Source: an uncultured Pelagibacteraceae bacterium (GTDB taxonomy: Bacteria; Pseudomonadota; Alphaproteobacteria; Pelagibacterales; Pelagibacteraceae). From it: 61,633 bases of DNA. The translations under genes were made by a program, and so were the position numbers. The stretch is taken from the NCBI GenBank assembly GCA_902629935.1, contig CACOSU010000006.1, forward strand, positions 1 through 61,633, in the 5' to 3' direction. The notes beneath the pieces are model-generated. The model searched no databases. It was not told the DNA's origin and saw only the letters and a program-made list of their open reading frames with translations. This document shows, piece after piece, positions 52,225 to 60,978 of this stretch; position 1 is the first letter of the stretch; each line of letters opens with the position of its first letter.

Positions 52225-52263
52225 AAAAAGGCCTAGCTAATTTTTTAGTTAGGCCTTTTTTTT
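52225..52263 (+). terminator. Terminator between binding-protein and permease genes of the inositol-type transporter
   Basis: GGCCTAGCTAA and TTAGTTAGGCC (52230-52240 with 52245-52255, one G-T pair) form an 11-bp stem with a TTTT loop, extended by flanking A-T pairs and followed by eight T. It is 11 bases after the ibpA stop and 20 bases before the permease ATG. Confidence 0.9.
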
Positions 52264-52282
52264 AATAAAAATTCAAATCTAT

Positions 52283-53410
52283 ATGTCTGAAAAAGCAAAA
52301 AGTATCGCTTCAAAAAAAGTCTCAGGTCAAGATGAAAGACTTCAAAAAGTTTCAAAATTAAAATTGCTTTTAAACAGACCAGAGTTAGGTGCCCTTGGTG
52401 GTGCAATTTTAGTATTTATATTTTTTGGGATAGTTGCAGGTGATACCGGAATGTTTAGTGCGTACGGTACGCTGAACTTTTTAGATGTATCTGCAAACTT
52501 AGGTATTATTGCAATTGCAGCTGCAATGTTAATGATTGGAGGTGAGTTCGATTTATCAATAGGATCGATGATTGGTTTTGCTGGTATTTGTATAGCTATA
52601 CCTGCAATTTATTGGGGCTGGCCTTTATGGATAAGTATTATTTTTGCTTTTGCGATGGCAGTATTAGTAGGATATTTTAACGGTATCTTAGTAGTTAGAA
52701 CCGGACTTCCATCATTTATCGTAACTCTTGCCATGTTATTTATTCTTAGAGGTGCAACTTTAGCTATAACAAGATTGATTACTGGAAGAACTCAAGTTCC
52801 TGGCTTAAGAGTTTTAATAGAAAATGATCCAATTGCATGGATGTTCGCAACTGATACATTTAAATGGTTATTCACTTGGTTAGGCTCAATGAACTTAATA
52901 GCACTAAGAACTGATGGAACTCCTCTGGCAACAGGTATTCCTCCATCAGTGATTTGGTTTATTGCAGCAACTTTATTTGCAACCTGGATTTTAATGAAAA
53001 CCAGATATGGTAATTGGATTTTTGCTTCTGGTGGAGACAAAAATGGAGCAACTAATGTAGGTGTTCCTGTTGGAAGGGTTAAAATAAGTTTATTTATTGG
53101 AACTGCAGTTGCTGCAACAATCTTTGCTACAATACAAGTTTTGGATGCAGGTTCAGCAGATACAATGAGAGGAAACTTGAAAGAGTTAGAGGCAATCGCG
53201 GCAGCCGTTGTAGGAGGTTGTTTATTAACTGGCGGTTATGGCTCAGCAATAGGAGCAGCATTTGGTGCTTTAATATTTGGAACGGTATCTATGGGAATAT
53301 TTTACACAGATGTAGACACTGATTGGTTTAAAGTATTTTTAGGTGCAATGATGTTAATTGCAGTAGTATTTAATAATTATGTAAGAAGAAGAGTAACTGA
53401 GAGTAAATAA
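52283..53410 (+). CDS. iatP: Inositol/sugar ABC transporter permease
   Basis: A 375-residue inner-membrane permease of the RbsC/XylH class with about ten helices. [16 protein letters not shown] and [17 protein letters not shown] are family signatures, with [18 protein letters not shown] near the end. It ends with its TAA overlapping the ATPase ATG (TAATG). The N-terminus has a Lys/Ser-rich stretch before the first helix. Inositol as substrate is inferred. Confidence 0.9.
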   Translation: MSEKAKSIASKKVSGQDERLQKVSKLKLLLNRPELGALGGAILVFIFFGIVAGDTGMFSAYGTLNFLDVSANLGIIAIAAAMLMIGGEFDLSIGSMIGFAGICIAIPAIYWGWPLWISIIFAFAMAVLVGYFNGILVVRTGLPSFIVTLAMLFILRGATLAITRLITGRTQVPGLRVLIENDPIAWMFATDTFKWLFTWLGSMNLIALRTDGTPLATGIPPSVIWFIAATLFATWILMKTRYGNWIFASGGDKNGATNVGVPVGRVKISLFIGTAVAATIFATIQVLDAGSADTMRGNLKELEAIAAAVVGGCLLTGGYGSAIGAAFGALIFGTVSMGIFYTDVDTDWFKVFLGAMMLIAVVFNNYVRRRVTESK

Positions 53411-54201
53411 TGAAAGAAAATTTAATTGAGTTTAATAATATTAGTAAGTTTTTTGGAAAAGTTATTGCACTTAAAGATGTCACTATGAAGTTAAAAAAAG
53501 GTGAAATCATGTGTTTACTTGGTGATAATGGTGCAGGTAAATCAACGTTAATTAAAACTCTTGCAGGTGTTTATAAACCAGATGAAGGTGAAATTTTAAT
53601 TGAAGGTAAAAAAACAATTTTTGACTCTCCAAAAGATGCTTTAGATATAGGTATTGGTACAGTTTACCAAGATCTAGCTCTTGTTTCTTTAATGAGTATT
53701 ACTAGAAACTTTTTTATGGGAAGAGAACCAATTAAAGGTATTCCTTTCTTAAAAACTTTTGATATTGAAAAAGCAAATAAAATTGCGGCTGATAGAATGG
53801 GACAAATAGGTATTGATGTAAGAGATCCATCTCAAGCTGTAGGAACCATGTCTGGAGGAGAAAGACAATGTTTAGCAATATCAAGAGCTATATATTTTGG
53901 TGCTAAAGTTTTAGTATTAGATGAGCCTACTTCTGCACTAGGTGTTCATCAGGCTTCAATGGTTTTAAAATATGTTGTTAGGGCAGCTTCTGAAGGATTA
54001 GCTGTAATACTAATTACTCATAACGTACACCATGCATATCCAGTTGGAAACAGTTTTACAGTTCTTAATAGGGGAAGAAGTTTAGGTACTTTTAATAAAA
54101 AAGATATCAGTAGAGAAGAACTACTTGGGATGATGGCTGGTGGTGAAGAACTTAACAAACTTGAGGTTGAACTCAAGGAAATGAACAGAATAAACAACTA
54201 A
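53410..54201 (+). CDS. iatA: Inositol/sugar ABC transporter ATPase
   Basis: A 263-residue ATPase with Walker [10 protein letters not shown], signature [14 protein letters not shown], Walker B VLVLDEP and an LITHNVHHA switch His. It is a single ATPase domain; RbsA and XylG carry two fused. A single-domain partner would form a homodimer. The D-loop reads TSALGVHQ. No later gene on this strand before the gap of 72 bp; that gap is AT-rich and shows only a weak hairpin. Confidence 0.9.
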   Translation: MKENLIEFNNISKFFGKVIALKDVTMKLKKGEIMCLLGDNGAGKSTLIKTLAGVYKPDEGEILIEGKKTIFDSPKDALDIGIGTVYQDLALVSLMSITRNFFMGREPIKGIPFLKTFDIEKANKIAADRMGQIGIDVRDPSQAVGTMSGGERQCLAISRAIYFGAKVLVLDEPTSALGVHQASMVLKYVVRAASEGLAVILITHNVHHAYPVGNSFTVLNRGRSLGTFNKKDISREELLGMMAGGEELNKLEVELKEMNRINN

Positions 54202-54273
54202 ATTTTTCTAAAAATTACGAAAAATTAATTATTTTTTTAGGTGAAACAATTAATACATAAATTTTTATTTGAT

Positions 54274-55110
54274 TTAAATTCTCTCAAATAATGTTGGAAA
54301 CATATTACCTTCTACAGGATCACCATTTTTATATCCAGCATCTTGCATAGATTTTCTATAATTTAAACTAGTCCAATCACCATCATAACTAATTTTTGAT
54401 CCCTCTTTTGCGACTCTTAGTGTGTAACGGCTTAAGGTTTTTTGGGGAATATTTTCGTTTAGTGATCCATGGAGAGTTCTCATATCAAATATAACTGCAT
54501 CACCTAATTCACAATCCCATTGTAAAAATTCATATTTATTTTTATTTCCTAGTATGTCAGGTGGAAGCTCATATTTTTTTCCATTCACAATACACTCATC
54601 TCCTTCTACTTTGTGCCCATCTTTGAATAAAATTCTTAAAAATAATTTATTCCACAAGTGAGATCCTTTAACCCAAACTACACCTTCGTCTTTTTTTGTT
54701 TTTTGTAATGGGAGCCACAATACACACATAGTTCCATCCATATCAAAATAGCTTATGTCATGATGAAATGGTGTAAAAGATTTTGATCCAGCTTCTCGAA
54801 GGAACCAATTATCCATAACTAAATTAATTTTTTTCGCAGACATAAGCTCTGAAGCAATTTGTGCAAAAGGTGAATTATAAACGAAATCCTTAAATTCAGG
54901 TATCAAGTGCCAAGTCCAGTAATCTTCCAAATATGCAGGAACGCCATTTTTAATTGTATGTGACTTAAATCTAGGACTTGGGTTTTCTATATCCTTTTCA
55001 ATACCTATTTGAAGTTTATTGATCCATTTTATATCAAATTTTTTTTGTAAAAATAAAGCCCCATCTTCTTTGAATTTTTTTATATCTTGATCAGAAAGTA
55101 TGTTTTTCAT
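54274..55110 (-). CDS. Phytanoyl-CoA dioxygenase (PhyH) family protein
   Basis: A 278-residue Fe(II)/2-oxoglutarate-dependent oxygenase. His116-x-Asp118 in PFHHDISYFD and a distal His in RTLHGSLNEN are the iron ligands, and SRYTLRVAKEG has the 2-oxoglutarate-binding Arg. It hydroxylates some small molecule; substrates in marine bacteria range from halogenated compounds to ectoine and phosphonates. It is 11 bp after the TPR gene on the same strand and may act with it. Confidence 0.85.
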   Translation of the reverse strand: MKNILSDQDIKKFKEDGALFLQKKFDIKWINKLQIGIEKDIENPSPRFKSHTIKNGVPAYLEDYWTWHLIPEFKDFVYNSPFAQIASELMSAKKINLVMDNWFLREAGSKSFTPFHHDISYFDMDGTMCVLWLPLQKTKKDEGVVWVKGSHLWNKLFLRILFKDGHKVEGDECIVNGKKYELPPDILGNKNKYEFLQWDCELGDAVIFDMRTLHGSLNENIPQKTLSRYTLRVAKEGSKISYDGDWTSLNYRKSMQDAGYKNGDPVEGNMFPTLFERI

Positions 55111-55121
55111 TTTAATTTTTT

Positions 55122-56417
55122 TTAAACATTACGTTTTTTTACTGCATGATAAATATACTCAGAAAAAAATATTTCGTCAGCAATATCTTTATATGTTTCA
55201 TCATTTATTAGTTTTGCATAATTAAGCCAATTATTCATAATTAAAATATCTGCCAAGCAAGCTCCAGGTAAACTTCTACTAAAAACTTTTTTACCTTTTT
55301 TACTTCCATTTAAAATTTCTCGATCTATTAATTCCTCTTTATTTTTCCAATTATTATCATAGGTAATTTTTTTTAGGTCATCTGTATCTTTGTATCCAGG
55401 AAATGCTAAGTCAAATTCTGTACAACCTCTTTTCACTTTAATATCAAAATTTTCTCTCATTAATTTTTCTACAAACGGTTTTGTCATATTAAAAATGTTA
55501 TCTGCTTCCTCTTTTGACGAGCAATAAATAAGGCCTTTATAAGTTCCAGGAATATTAGGTCTTAATTCTATAAAACACTTTCTAATATTATCATTTGGTA
55601 GTTTTAATTGATCAAAAATAAAAAATAATCTAAATAACTGTGTTACAGTTTTAAGCTCAATTTGAACTTTAAAACAACTGAAACAATATTCAGGTATTAT
55701 TTTATATTTATTAAATGCTTTGTGATGTCTATCACAACCTAGATCATGTCCGTTTCGCCTATGTATCTGAGAATCAAAAAAAGCTAAATTTTTAATGTTG
55801 TTTTTTAAAATTTTGTTACATTTTGATAAAAATTCATACAAACTTTGATTTGAAATATCGTTGTGTATAGAAATTCTGGTTTCGGTATTCTTAATTTCAC
55901 TGTTTGCTCTAATAATTGAGTTGTTATTATGGTTTTTTGGATTAAAAAAGTTAATTAAATGAATAAGGTTATTTTGAGCATTTTGATGTTCTGGATTAAA
56001 TTTTAACGCATTAACATAATTTTTTACTGCCTCATCATAATTTCCTAAATCATCATAATGGCTAGCTAAATTATTATATCCATTCGCATAATCTTTTTTA
56101 ATTTCAATTGCACGAGTATAATTCTCAACAGCTTTTTCTCTATTCCCCAAATGACTATATGCAACACCCATATTGTTGTAAGCTTCAACATACTTTTGAT
56201 CACAATCTACTGCTTTTTTAAATACTTTGATCGCGCTCTGCCATTTTTCTAAATTTAACTTTATTAATCCATTTAGGTTAAACAAAAAAGGTATTTTACT
56301 TTGCTTCTTAATTAAATTATCTGATAAAATAAGTGCTTCTTTGAAGTTTCTTTGTCTAAAAAGGTTTGTTATTTTGTCAACTTCATTTTTTAAATTATTA
56401 TCAGCACTTATATTCAT
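55122..56417 (-). CDS. TPR protein with an unassigned C-terminal domain and a possible zinc site
   Basis: A 431-residue protein. Residues 15-155 are about four TPR helices pairs (EKWQSAIKVFKKAVDCDQKY, GNREKAVENYTRAIEIKKDY, GNYDEAVKNYVNALKFNPEH). The rest matches no family I know. Cys228, His231, Cys245 and Cys248 (CDRH and CFSC) fit a four-ligand metal site, with His219, His224 and His232 near. TPR plus oxygenase partner suggests a modification or binding role, but this is a guess. It is divergent from moaA by about 60 bp. Confidence 0.7.
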   Translation of the reverse strand: MNISADNNLKNEVDKITNLFRQRNFKEALILSDNLIKKQSKIPFLFNLNGLIKLNLEKWQSAIKVFKKAVDCDQKYVEAYNNMGVAYSHLGNREKAVENYTRAIEIKKDYANGYNNLASHYDDLGNYDEAVKNYVNALKFNPEHQNAQNNLIHLINFFNPKNHNNNSIIRANSEIKNTETRISIHNDISNQSLYEFLSKCNKILKNNIKNLAFFDSQIHRRNGHDLGCDRHHKAFNKYKIIPEYCFSCFKVQIELKTVTQLFRLFFIFDQLKLPNDNIRKCFIELRPNIPGTYKGLIYCSSKEEADNIFNMTKPFVEKLMRENFDIKVKRGCTEFDLAFPGYKDTDDLKKITYDNNWKNKEELIDREILNGSKKGKKVFSRSLPGACLADILIMNNWLNYAKLINDETYKDIADEIFFSEYIYHAVKKRNV

Positions 56418-56477
56418 AATTTGATTAACTCAAATAATATAATTTTTAAATACAATGTATTATGATAAAATACTTTA

Positions 56478-57473
56478 ATGATGAATAATTTAAAAGATAA
56501 TTTTGGTAGAACTTTTCCATACATTAGATTGTCTATATCTGATGTTTGTAATTTCAAATGTGGATATTGTTTACCTAATGGTTACCAAGTCGATAAAAAT
56601 GACCAAAGAAAGTTTCTTCATTTAGATGAAATAAGACGTTTAGCTATAGTTTTTTCAAAATTAGGTGTTCGAAAAATTAGACTAACAGGAGGTGAACCAA
56701 CTGTAAGAAAAGATTTTTTCGAAATAATAAAAATTTTAAGAAATGAAGCAGATATAAAAAAAATAGTAATTACTACAAATGGTTATCATTTAGACAAAAA
56801 AGCTAAAAAGTTAGTTGATAGTGGTTTAAATGGAATAAATATAAGTATTGATAGTCTTGATAGAAAGGTTTTTAAAAATATTACAGGTCATGACCGTTTA
56901 ATAGAAATTTTAAAAGGAATACAAGATCTACAAGATTTAAATTTCGAAAATATTAAAATCAATGCAGTACTTTTAAAAAATGTTAATGCATCTGAAAAAG
57001 ATTTTGAGGAATGGGGAGATTTTATTAAAAAAAATAAAGTTGATGTTAGATACATAGAATTGATGCAAACAGGAGATAATTTAAATTATTTCAAAAAATA
57101 TCATGTCTCTTCAAAAATTTTTAAAGATTATTTAAGTAGAAATAATTGGATTTTTCAAACTTTTGGCAAAGATGCAGGACCATCTTTAAATTATATTAAT
57201 TCTAAATATAAGGGCAAATTTGGAATTATAGCTCCTTACTCTAAAGATTTTTGTAAAACTTGTAATCGTTTGAGAATTACTTCTAGGGGCGATTTGAGGT
57301 TATGTTTGTTTGGAAATACAGGGATAAGTATAAGACATTTATTACAAAAGGATGAACAAATTGTTGAGTTACAAGATCTAATTCTTAAGCAAATGAAATT
57401 TAAAAAAGAGTCACATTACTTAGAGCTTGGTGAAACTGGTTTGACAAAAAATTTATCTACAACTGGTGGTTAA
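56478..57473 (+). CDS. moaA: GTP 3',8-cyclase, molybdopterin synthesis
   Basis: A 331-residue radical SAM enzyme that starts molybdopterin synthesis. Cys24, Cys28 and Cys31 (CNFKCGYC) bind the first 4Fe-4S cluster, and CKTCNRLRITSRGDLRLC the second. LTGGEPTVRKDF is the SAM site, and the C-terminus ends TGG, the conserved double Gly. It opens the operon moaA-moaC-moaD-moaE-msrP-msrQ; its stop overlaps the moaC ATG. Confidence 0.95.
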   Translation: MMNNLKDNFGRTFPYIRLSISDVCNFKCGYCLPNGYQVDKNDQRKFLHLDEIRRLAIVFSKLGVRKIRLTGGEPTVRKDFFEIIKILRNEADIKKIVITTNGYHLDKKAKKLVDSGLNGINISIDSLDRKVFKNITGHDRLIEILKGIQDLQDLNFENIKINAVLLKNVNASEKDFEEWGDFIKKNKVDVRYIELMQTGDNLNYFKKYHVSSKIFKDYLSRNNWIFQTFGKDAGPSLNYINSKYKGKFGIIAPYSKDFCKTCNRLRITSRGDLRLCLFGNTGISIRHLLQKDEQIVELQDLILKQMKFKKESHYLELGETGLTKNLSTTGG

Positions 57474-58018
57474 TGAATAAACTAGATATTATAAATCAGA
57501 GAGAATTAAATGATTGGGCAAAAAAAATTTTTCAAAATAATTCTTTCAATATGGTTGATGTTTCCTCAAAAAAAGAAACCTTCCGTAGAGCATTAGCTTC
57601 TGGAAAAATTTTTGTTGGTAAAGAGGTTTTTGATTTAATTAAAAATAAAAAAATGCCTAAAGGAGACCCTATTACTTTAGCTGAAATTTCTGCAGTATTA
57701 GGGGTTAAAAAAGCTAGTGATTTAATTCCTTTGTGTCACCCTCTACCGATTGATCATACTGCTACTAAAATAATAATGAACGAAGTTGATAATTCATTAG
57801 AAGTATTTTGTGTAGTTTCAACAGTTGCAAAAACAGGTGTTGAAATGGAAGCAATCATGGGTGTTAATGCTGCTCTAATCACAATTTATGATTTAAGTAA
57901 AATAATTAATCCGAACCTCAAAATAGATAATGTAAAATTATTAATCAAAGAAGGTGGAAAAAATGGATTATGGAAAAACCCAGATGGTCTACCAAATTTT
58001 TTAAAAGAACTATTTTAA
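57473..58018 (+). CDS. moaC: Cyclic pyranopterin monophosphate synthase
   Basis: A 181-residue enzyme that turns the MoaA product into cPMP. NMVDVSSKKETFRRALA, LIPLCHPLPIDHT and TGVEMEAIMGVNAAL are the conserved catalytic regions with the Lys and His residues. It is somewhat longer at the C-terminus than E. coli MoaC (161), within family range. It follows moaA with a one-base overlap and lies 7 bp ahead of moaD. Confidence 0.95.
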   Translation: MNKLDIINQRELNDWAKKIFQNNSFNMVDVSSKKETFRRALASGKIFVGKEVFDLIKNKKMPKGDPITLAEISAVLGVKKASDLIPLCHPLPIDHTATKIIMNEVDNSLEVFCVVSTVAKTGVEMEAIMGVNAALITIYDLSKIINPNLKIDNVKLLIKEGGKNGLWKNPDGLPNFLKELF

Positions 58019-58025
58019 AAATATA

Positions 58026-58295
58026 ATGAAAGTGAAAATTGAGTTATTTGGTGCTGCAAGAGATTTCAGTGAACAAAATTTGTTAGAATTTGATTTAGAA
58101 CAAAAATCAACCATAAAAGACATTCGAAAAAAGATAATTCAGTATTTAGACGAAAAATTTAATGGTAATGAAAACTATAAAAAAATAGTCAATTCTTCAG
58201 CTTTTTGTTCAGAGAAGAATAATATTGTTAGCGACAATTATAAAATAACAAATAACGAAAAAATTGGTATCATACCTCCCATAGGAGGAGGTTAA
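58026..58295 (+). CDS. moaD: Molybdopterin synthase sulfur carrier
   Basis: An 89-residue ubiquitin-like protein whose C-terminus ends IPPIGGG, giving the terminal Gly-Gly needed for thiocarboxylate transfer. Its opening KVKIELFGAARDFSE is typical of MoaD. It is the small subunit of molybdopterin synthase with MoaE, and its stop overlaps the moaE start. No MoeB-like activation enzyme is visible in the window. Confidence 0.92.
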   Translation: MKVKIELFGAARDFSEQNLLEFDLEQKSTIKDIRKKIIQYLDEKFNGNENYKKIVNSSAFCSEKNNIVSDNYKITNNEKIGIIPPIGGG

Positions 58296-58747
58296 TGCTT
58301 CATACTAAAATTGTAGGTAGTAAAGATAAAAAACTATCAATAAATGATGCAGAAAAGTTTGTGTCTTCTGTTGAATTTGGAGCATCAATATTTTTTACTG
58401 GTACAGTAAGAAATCAAAATAACAATAGAAGTGTGATTGGTATTACATACGACAGTCATGATGAGCTAGTGATAAAAAGTTTTGAGGAAATATATAAAGA
58501 AGCAGATGAAAAACTTAATATTCAGGATAAAGCTGTTTTTATAGAACACGCTAAAGGTTATTTAAATCTTGGGGAAATAAGTATTATAATTGCTGTTGCA
58601 TGTAAACACAGAGATCAAGCATATGTGTTATCTAGATATATAATCGAAGAAATAAAAAAGAGATCTCCAATATGGAAAAAAGAACACTACACAGACAATC
58701 AAAGTAATTGGTTAAAAGGCAACCCTATAGTTCATGAAAAAATTTAA
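58295..58747 (+). CDS. moaE: Molybdopterin synthase catalytic subunit
   Basis: A 150-residue enzyme that transfers sulfur from MoaD to cPMP to make molybdopterin. GASIFFTGTVRNQN, ITYDSH, EHAKGYLNLGE and the Lys-containing KKRSPIWKKEHY are the active regions. It begins on the last base of moaD and its end overlaps msrP by 14 bp. Confidence 0.95.
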   Translation: MLHTKIVGSKDKKLSINDAEKFVSSVEFGASIFFTGTVRNQNNNRSVIGITYDSHDELVIKSFEEIYKEADEKLNIQDKAVFIEHAKGYLNLGEISIIIAVACKHRDQAYVLSRYIIEEIKKRSPIWKKEHYTDNQSNWLKGNPIVHEKI

Positions 58748-59639
58748 ATACTCAGAAATCACACCAGAAAAAATTTATAAAAATAGAAGGTCGTTTATTA
58801 AATCTATTGGATTAGGGGCAAGTTCTCTTGCAATATCAACAATACCATTTGCAAATAAATCTTTAGCAAATGATAGAGATAAATTAACAAGTTATAAAGA
58901 TATAACTACTTATAATAATTATTATGAGTTCGGCACATCAAAAGGTGATCCATATAGAAACTCGCAAATATTTAAAACTACACCATGGGATATTAGTATT
59001 GAAGGTGAAGTTGAAAAACCAATTAAACTATCTATGGAAGAAATTTCCGAAATGTTTGTATCTGAGGAAAGAATTTACAGATTAAGATGTGTAGAAGGAT
59101 GGTCAATGGTAATTCCATGGATGGGTTTTTCTTTGAGTGAATTGCTATCAAAAGTTAATCCAACTAATAAAGCAAAATTTGTAGAATTTGAAAGTATATA
59201 TGACCCTGCACAAATGAAAGGGCAAAGATACCCTGTTTTAAATTGGCCATACAATGAAGGTTTAAGAATTGATGAAGCAATGCATCCTTTAACTACCGTA
59301 GTTACAGGTTTATATGGAAAAAAACTACCAAATCAAAACGGAGCACCATTTAGAATTTTTATTCCATGGAAGTATGGTTTTAAAAGTGCAAAAGCAATTG
59401 TTAAAATTAAATTTTTAGAAAACATGCCTACTTCTTCATGGATGTGGGCTTCACCTAGAGAATATGGATTTTACTCTAATGTTAATCCTAATGTTGATCA
59501 TCCAAGATGGTCTCAAGCAACAGAAAGAATAATTGGTGAGGGGGTTTGGGCGCCAAGGGTAAAAACACTAATGTTCAATGGCTATGGAGATGAAGTCGCA
59601 AGCTTATACAGTGGTATGGATCTTAAAAAATATTTTTAA
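58734..59639 (+). CDS. msrP: Periplasmic methionine sulfoxide reductase, molybdenum subunit
   Basis: A 301-residue SUOX-fold protein that repairs oxidised Met in the periplasm. The twin-Arg signal is NRRSFIKSIGLGAS (Arg18 and Arg19), so it is folded with its cofactor before export. Cys119 in RLRCVEGWSM ligates molybdenum. The C-terminal PREYGFYSNVNP part is typical of YedY. It follows moaE in the same operon and is paired with msrQ. Confidence 0.95.
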   Translation: MKKFKYSEITPEKIYKNRRSFIKSIGLGASSLAISTIPFANKSLANDRDKLTSYKDITTYNNYYEFGTSKGDPYRNSQIFKTTPWDISIEGEVEKPIKLSMEEISEMFVSEERIYRLRCVEGWSMVIPWMGFSLSELLSKVNPTNKAKFVEFESIYDPAQMKGQRYPVLNWPYNEGLRIDEAMHPLTTVVTGLYGKKLPNQNGAPFRIFIPWKYGFKSAKAIVKIKFLENMPTSSWMWASPREYGFYSNVNPNVDHPRWSQATERIIGEGVWAPRVKTLMFNGYGDEVASLYSGMDLKKYF

Positions 59640-60223
59640 TGAAAAAATATTTAAAACCAGGTGTGTTTATTTTAAGTACAATTCCATTTCTATTAATTTT
59701 GTACAAAATTTTTTTAGATAAGCTTGGACCTGAGCCAGTAAAAGAAATCACTCATTTCACTGGGGAATGGACTTTAATTTTCATTTGCCTAACACTATCC
59801 ATGAGTCCACTCAAAAGATTTACAAAATTATCTGTATGGATAAGTTTCAGAAGAATATTGGGTCTTTTTGTTTTTTTTTATGCAACACTTCATTTATTAA
59901 CTTATGTGGGCTTAGATTATAGATTTAATTGGTCTCCCATATTAGATGATGTTATGAAAAAGAAATATATCTTTATTGGTTTTGCAGCATGGTTGCTTTT
60001 GCTTCCTTTGGCTATTACATCTTCTCAAAAAATGGTTTTATTGCTAAAAAATAATTGGAAAAAATTACATAGATTAATTTACGTAATCGCAATTTTTGGA
60101 TCCCTTCATTATATATGGTTATCAAAAACAATTTTATTTAAACCTTTGGTTTATTTAATAATTATACTTGTTTTGTTAGCATTAAGAATTAAGATTAAAA
60201 ATAGAAATGTAAATTATGGATGA
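59639..60223 (+). CDS. msrQ: Heme-binding membrane subunit of the MsrPQ system
   Basis: A 194-residue inner-membrane protein with six helices. It passes quinone-derived electrons to MsrP. WISFRRILGLFVFFYATLHLLTY carries a heme His, and LHRLIYVIAIFGSLHYIW another pair of them. It begins on the last base of msrP and its end overlaps the next small gene by 8 bp. Length is slightly short of E. coli MsrQ (211). Confidence 0.92.
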   Translation: MKKYLKPGVFILSTIPFLLILYKIFLDKLGPEPVKEITHFTGEWTLIFICLTLSMSPLKRFTKLSVWISFRRILGLFVFFYATLHLLTYVGLDYRFNWSPILDDVMKKKYIFIGFAAWLLLLPLAITSSQKMVLLLKNNWKKLHRLIYVIAIFGSLHYIWLSKTILFKPLVYLIIILVLLALRIKIKNRNVNYG

Positions 60224-60461
60224 AAATTTAAAAAAAGAAATTCAATCAGCTACTCTTGAAAGATTAATGAGTCATTTGGATGAAAGAAAAGATGTTCAAA
60301 ATATAGATCTAATGAATTTAGCTGGTTTTTGCAGAAATTGTTTATCTAGATGGTATAGAGAAGAGGCTAAAAAAAAAGGTATAGAAATATCTGATCCTGA
60401 TGCAAGAGAACACATATATGGAATGCCATATTCTAAGTGGAAAGAAAAATATCATAAATAA
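60216..60461 (+). CDS. DUF1244 family protein
   Basis: An 81-residue cytosolic protein. NLAGFCRNCLSRWYREEA and EHIYGMPYSKWKEKY match DUF1244, a small Cys-containing family of alpha- and gammaproteobacteria with no known role. It overlaps msrQ by 8 bp and ends where the convergent moaB gene ends. A link with redox or Mo enzymes is only suggested by location. Confidence 0.85.
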   Translation: MDENLKKEIQSATLERLMSHLDERKDVQNIDLMNLAGFCRNCLSRWYREEAKKKGIEISDPDAREHIYGMPYSKWKEKYHK

Positions 60462-60962
60462 TTATTTTTCTTTTAATCTTGGAAACAATTCAATAAAATT
60501 ACAAGGTTTGTGATTAATATCTAATTGATGTTTTAAAATTCCATCCCATGCATCTGTTACTCCACCTGAAGATCCTGGTAATGCAAAAATATATTTGCCA
60601 TTTGATAAAACTGCGCAAGCTCTAGATTGTATTGAGGAAGTTCCAACTGTTTTTAAACTAATTGTTCTAAAAACTTCACCAAATCCAGGTATTTTTTTAT
60701 CTGCAATTTCCTCAATTGCCTCAGGCGTTATATCTCTACCAGTTAAACCTGTTCCCCCAGTTGTAATAATTACATCTATATCTCTATGATTAGTCCAATC
60801 TTTTAAAATTGAGACGATATCCTCTTTGTTGTCTTTACAAATTTTTCTTTCAATTAATTTATGATTAGCTTCAGCAATTTTCTTTACAAGGATAGCGCCT
60901 GATTTATCGTTATCAATTGTCCTGGTATCTGTTACAGTTAATAAAGCTATATTTACGATCAT
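60462..60962 (-). CDS. moaB: Molybdopterin adenylyltransferase/MoaB-like protein
   Basis: A 166-residue MoaB/Mog fold protein. VTDTRTIDNDKSGAIL, TTGGTGLTGRDITPEAI and FALPGSSGGVTDAW are the conserved regions that bind molybdopterin and ATP. It activates molybdopterin by adenylylation, ahead of metal insertion. It is convergent with the moa-msr operon. MoeA and the molybdate importer are not in the window. Confidence 0.9.
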   Translation of the reverse strand: MIVNIALLTVTDTRTIDNDKSGAILVKKIAEANHKLIERKICKDNKEDIVSILKDWTNHRDIDVIITTGGTGLTGRDITPEAIEEIADKKIPGFGEVFRTISLKTVGTSSIQSRACAVLSNGKYIFALPGSSGGVTDAWDGILKHQLDINHKPCNFIELFPRLKEK

Positions 60963-60978
60963 AATTAAATTTTAAAAA

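Noticed and set aside
54202-54240. Possible terminator after iatA
   Set aside because: AATTTTT-CT-AAAAATT stem has no G-C pairs; too weak to list.
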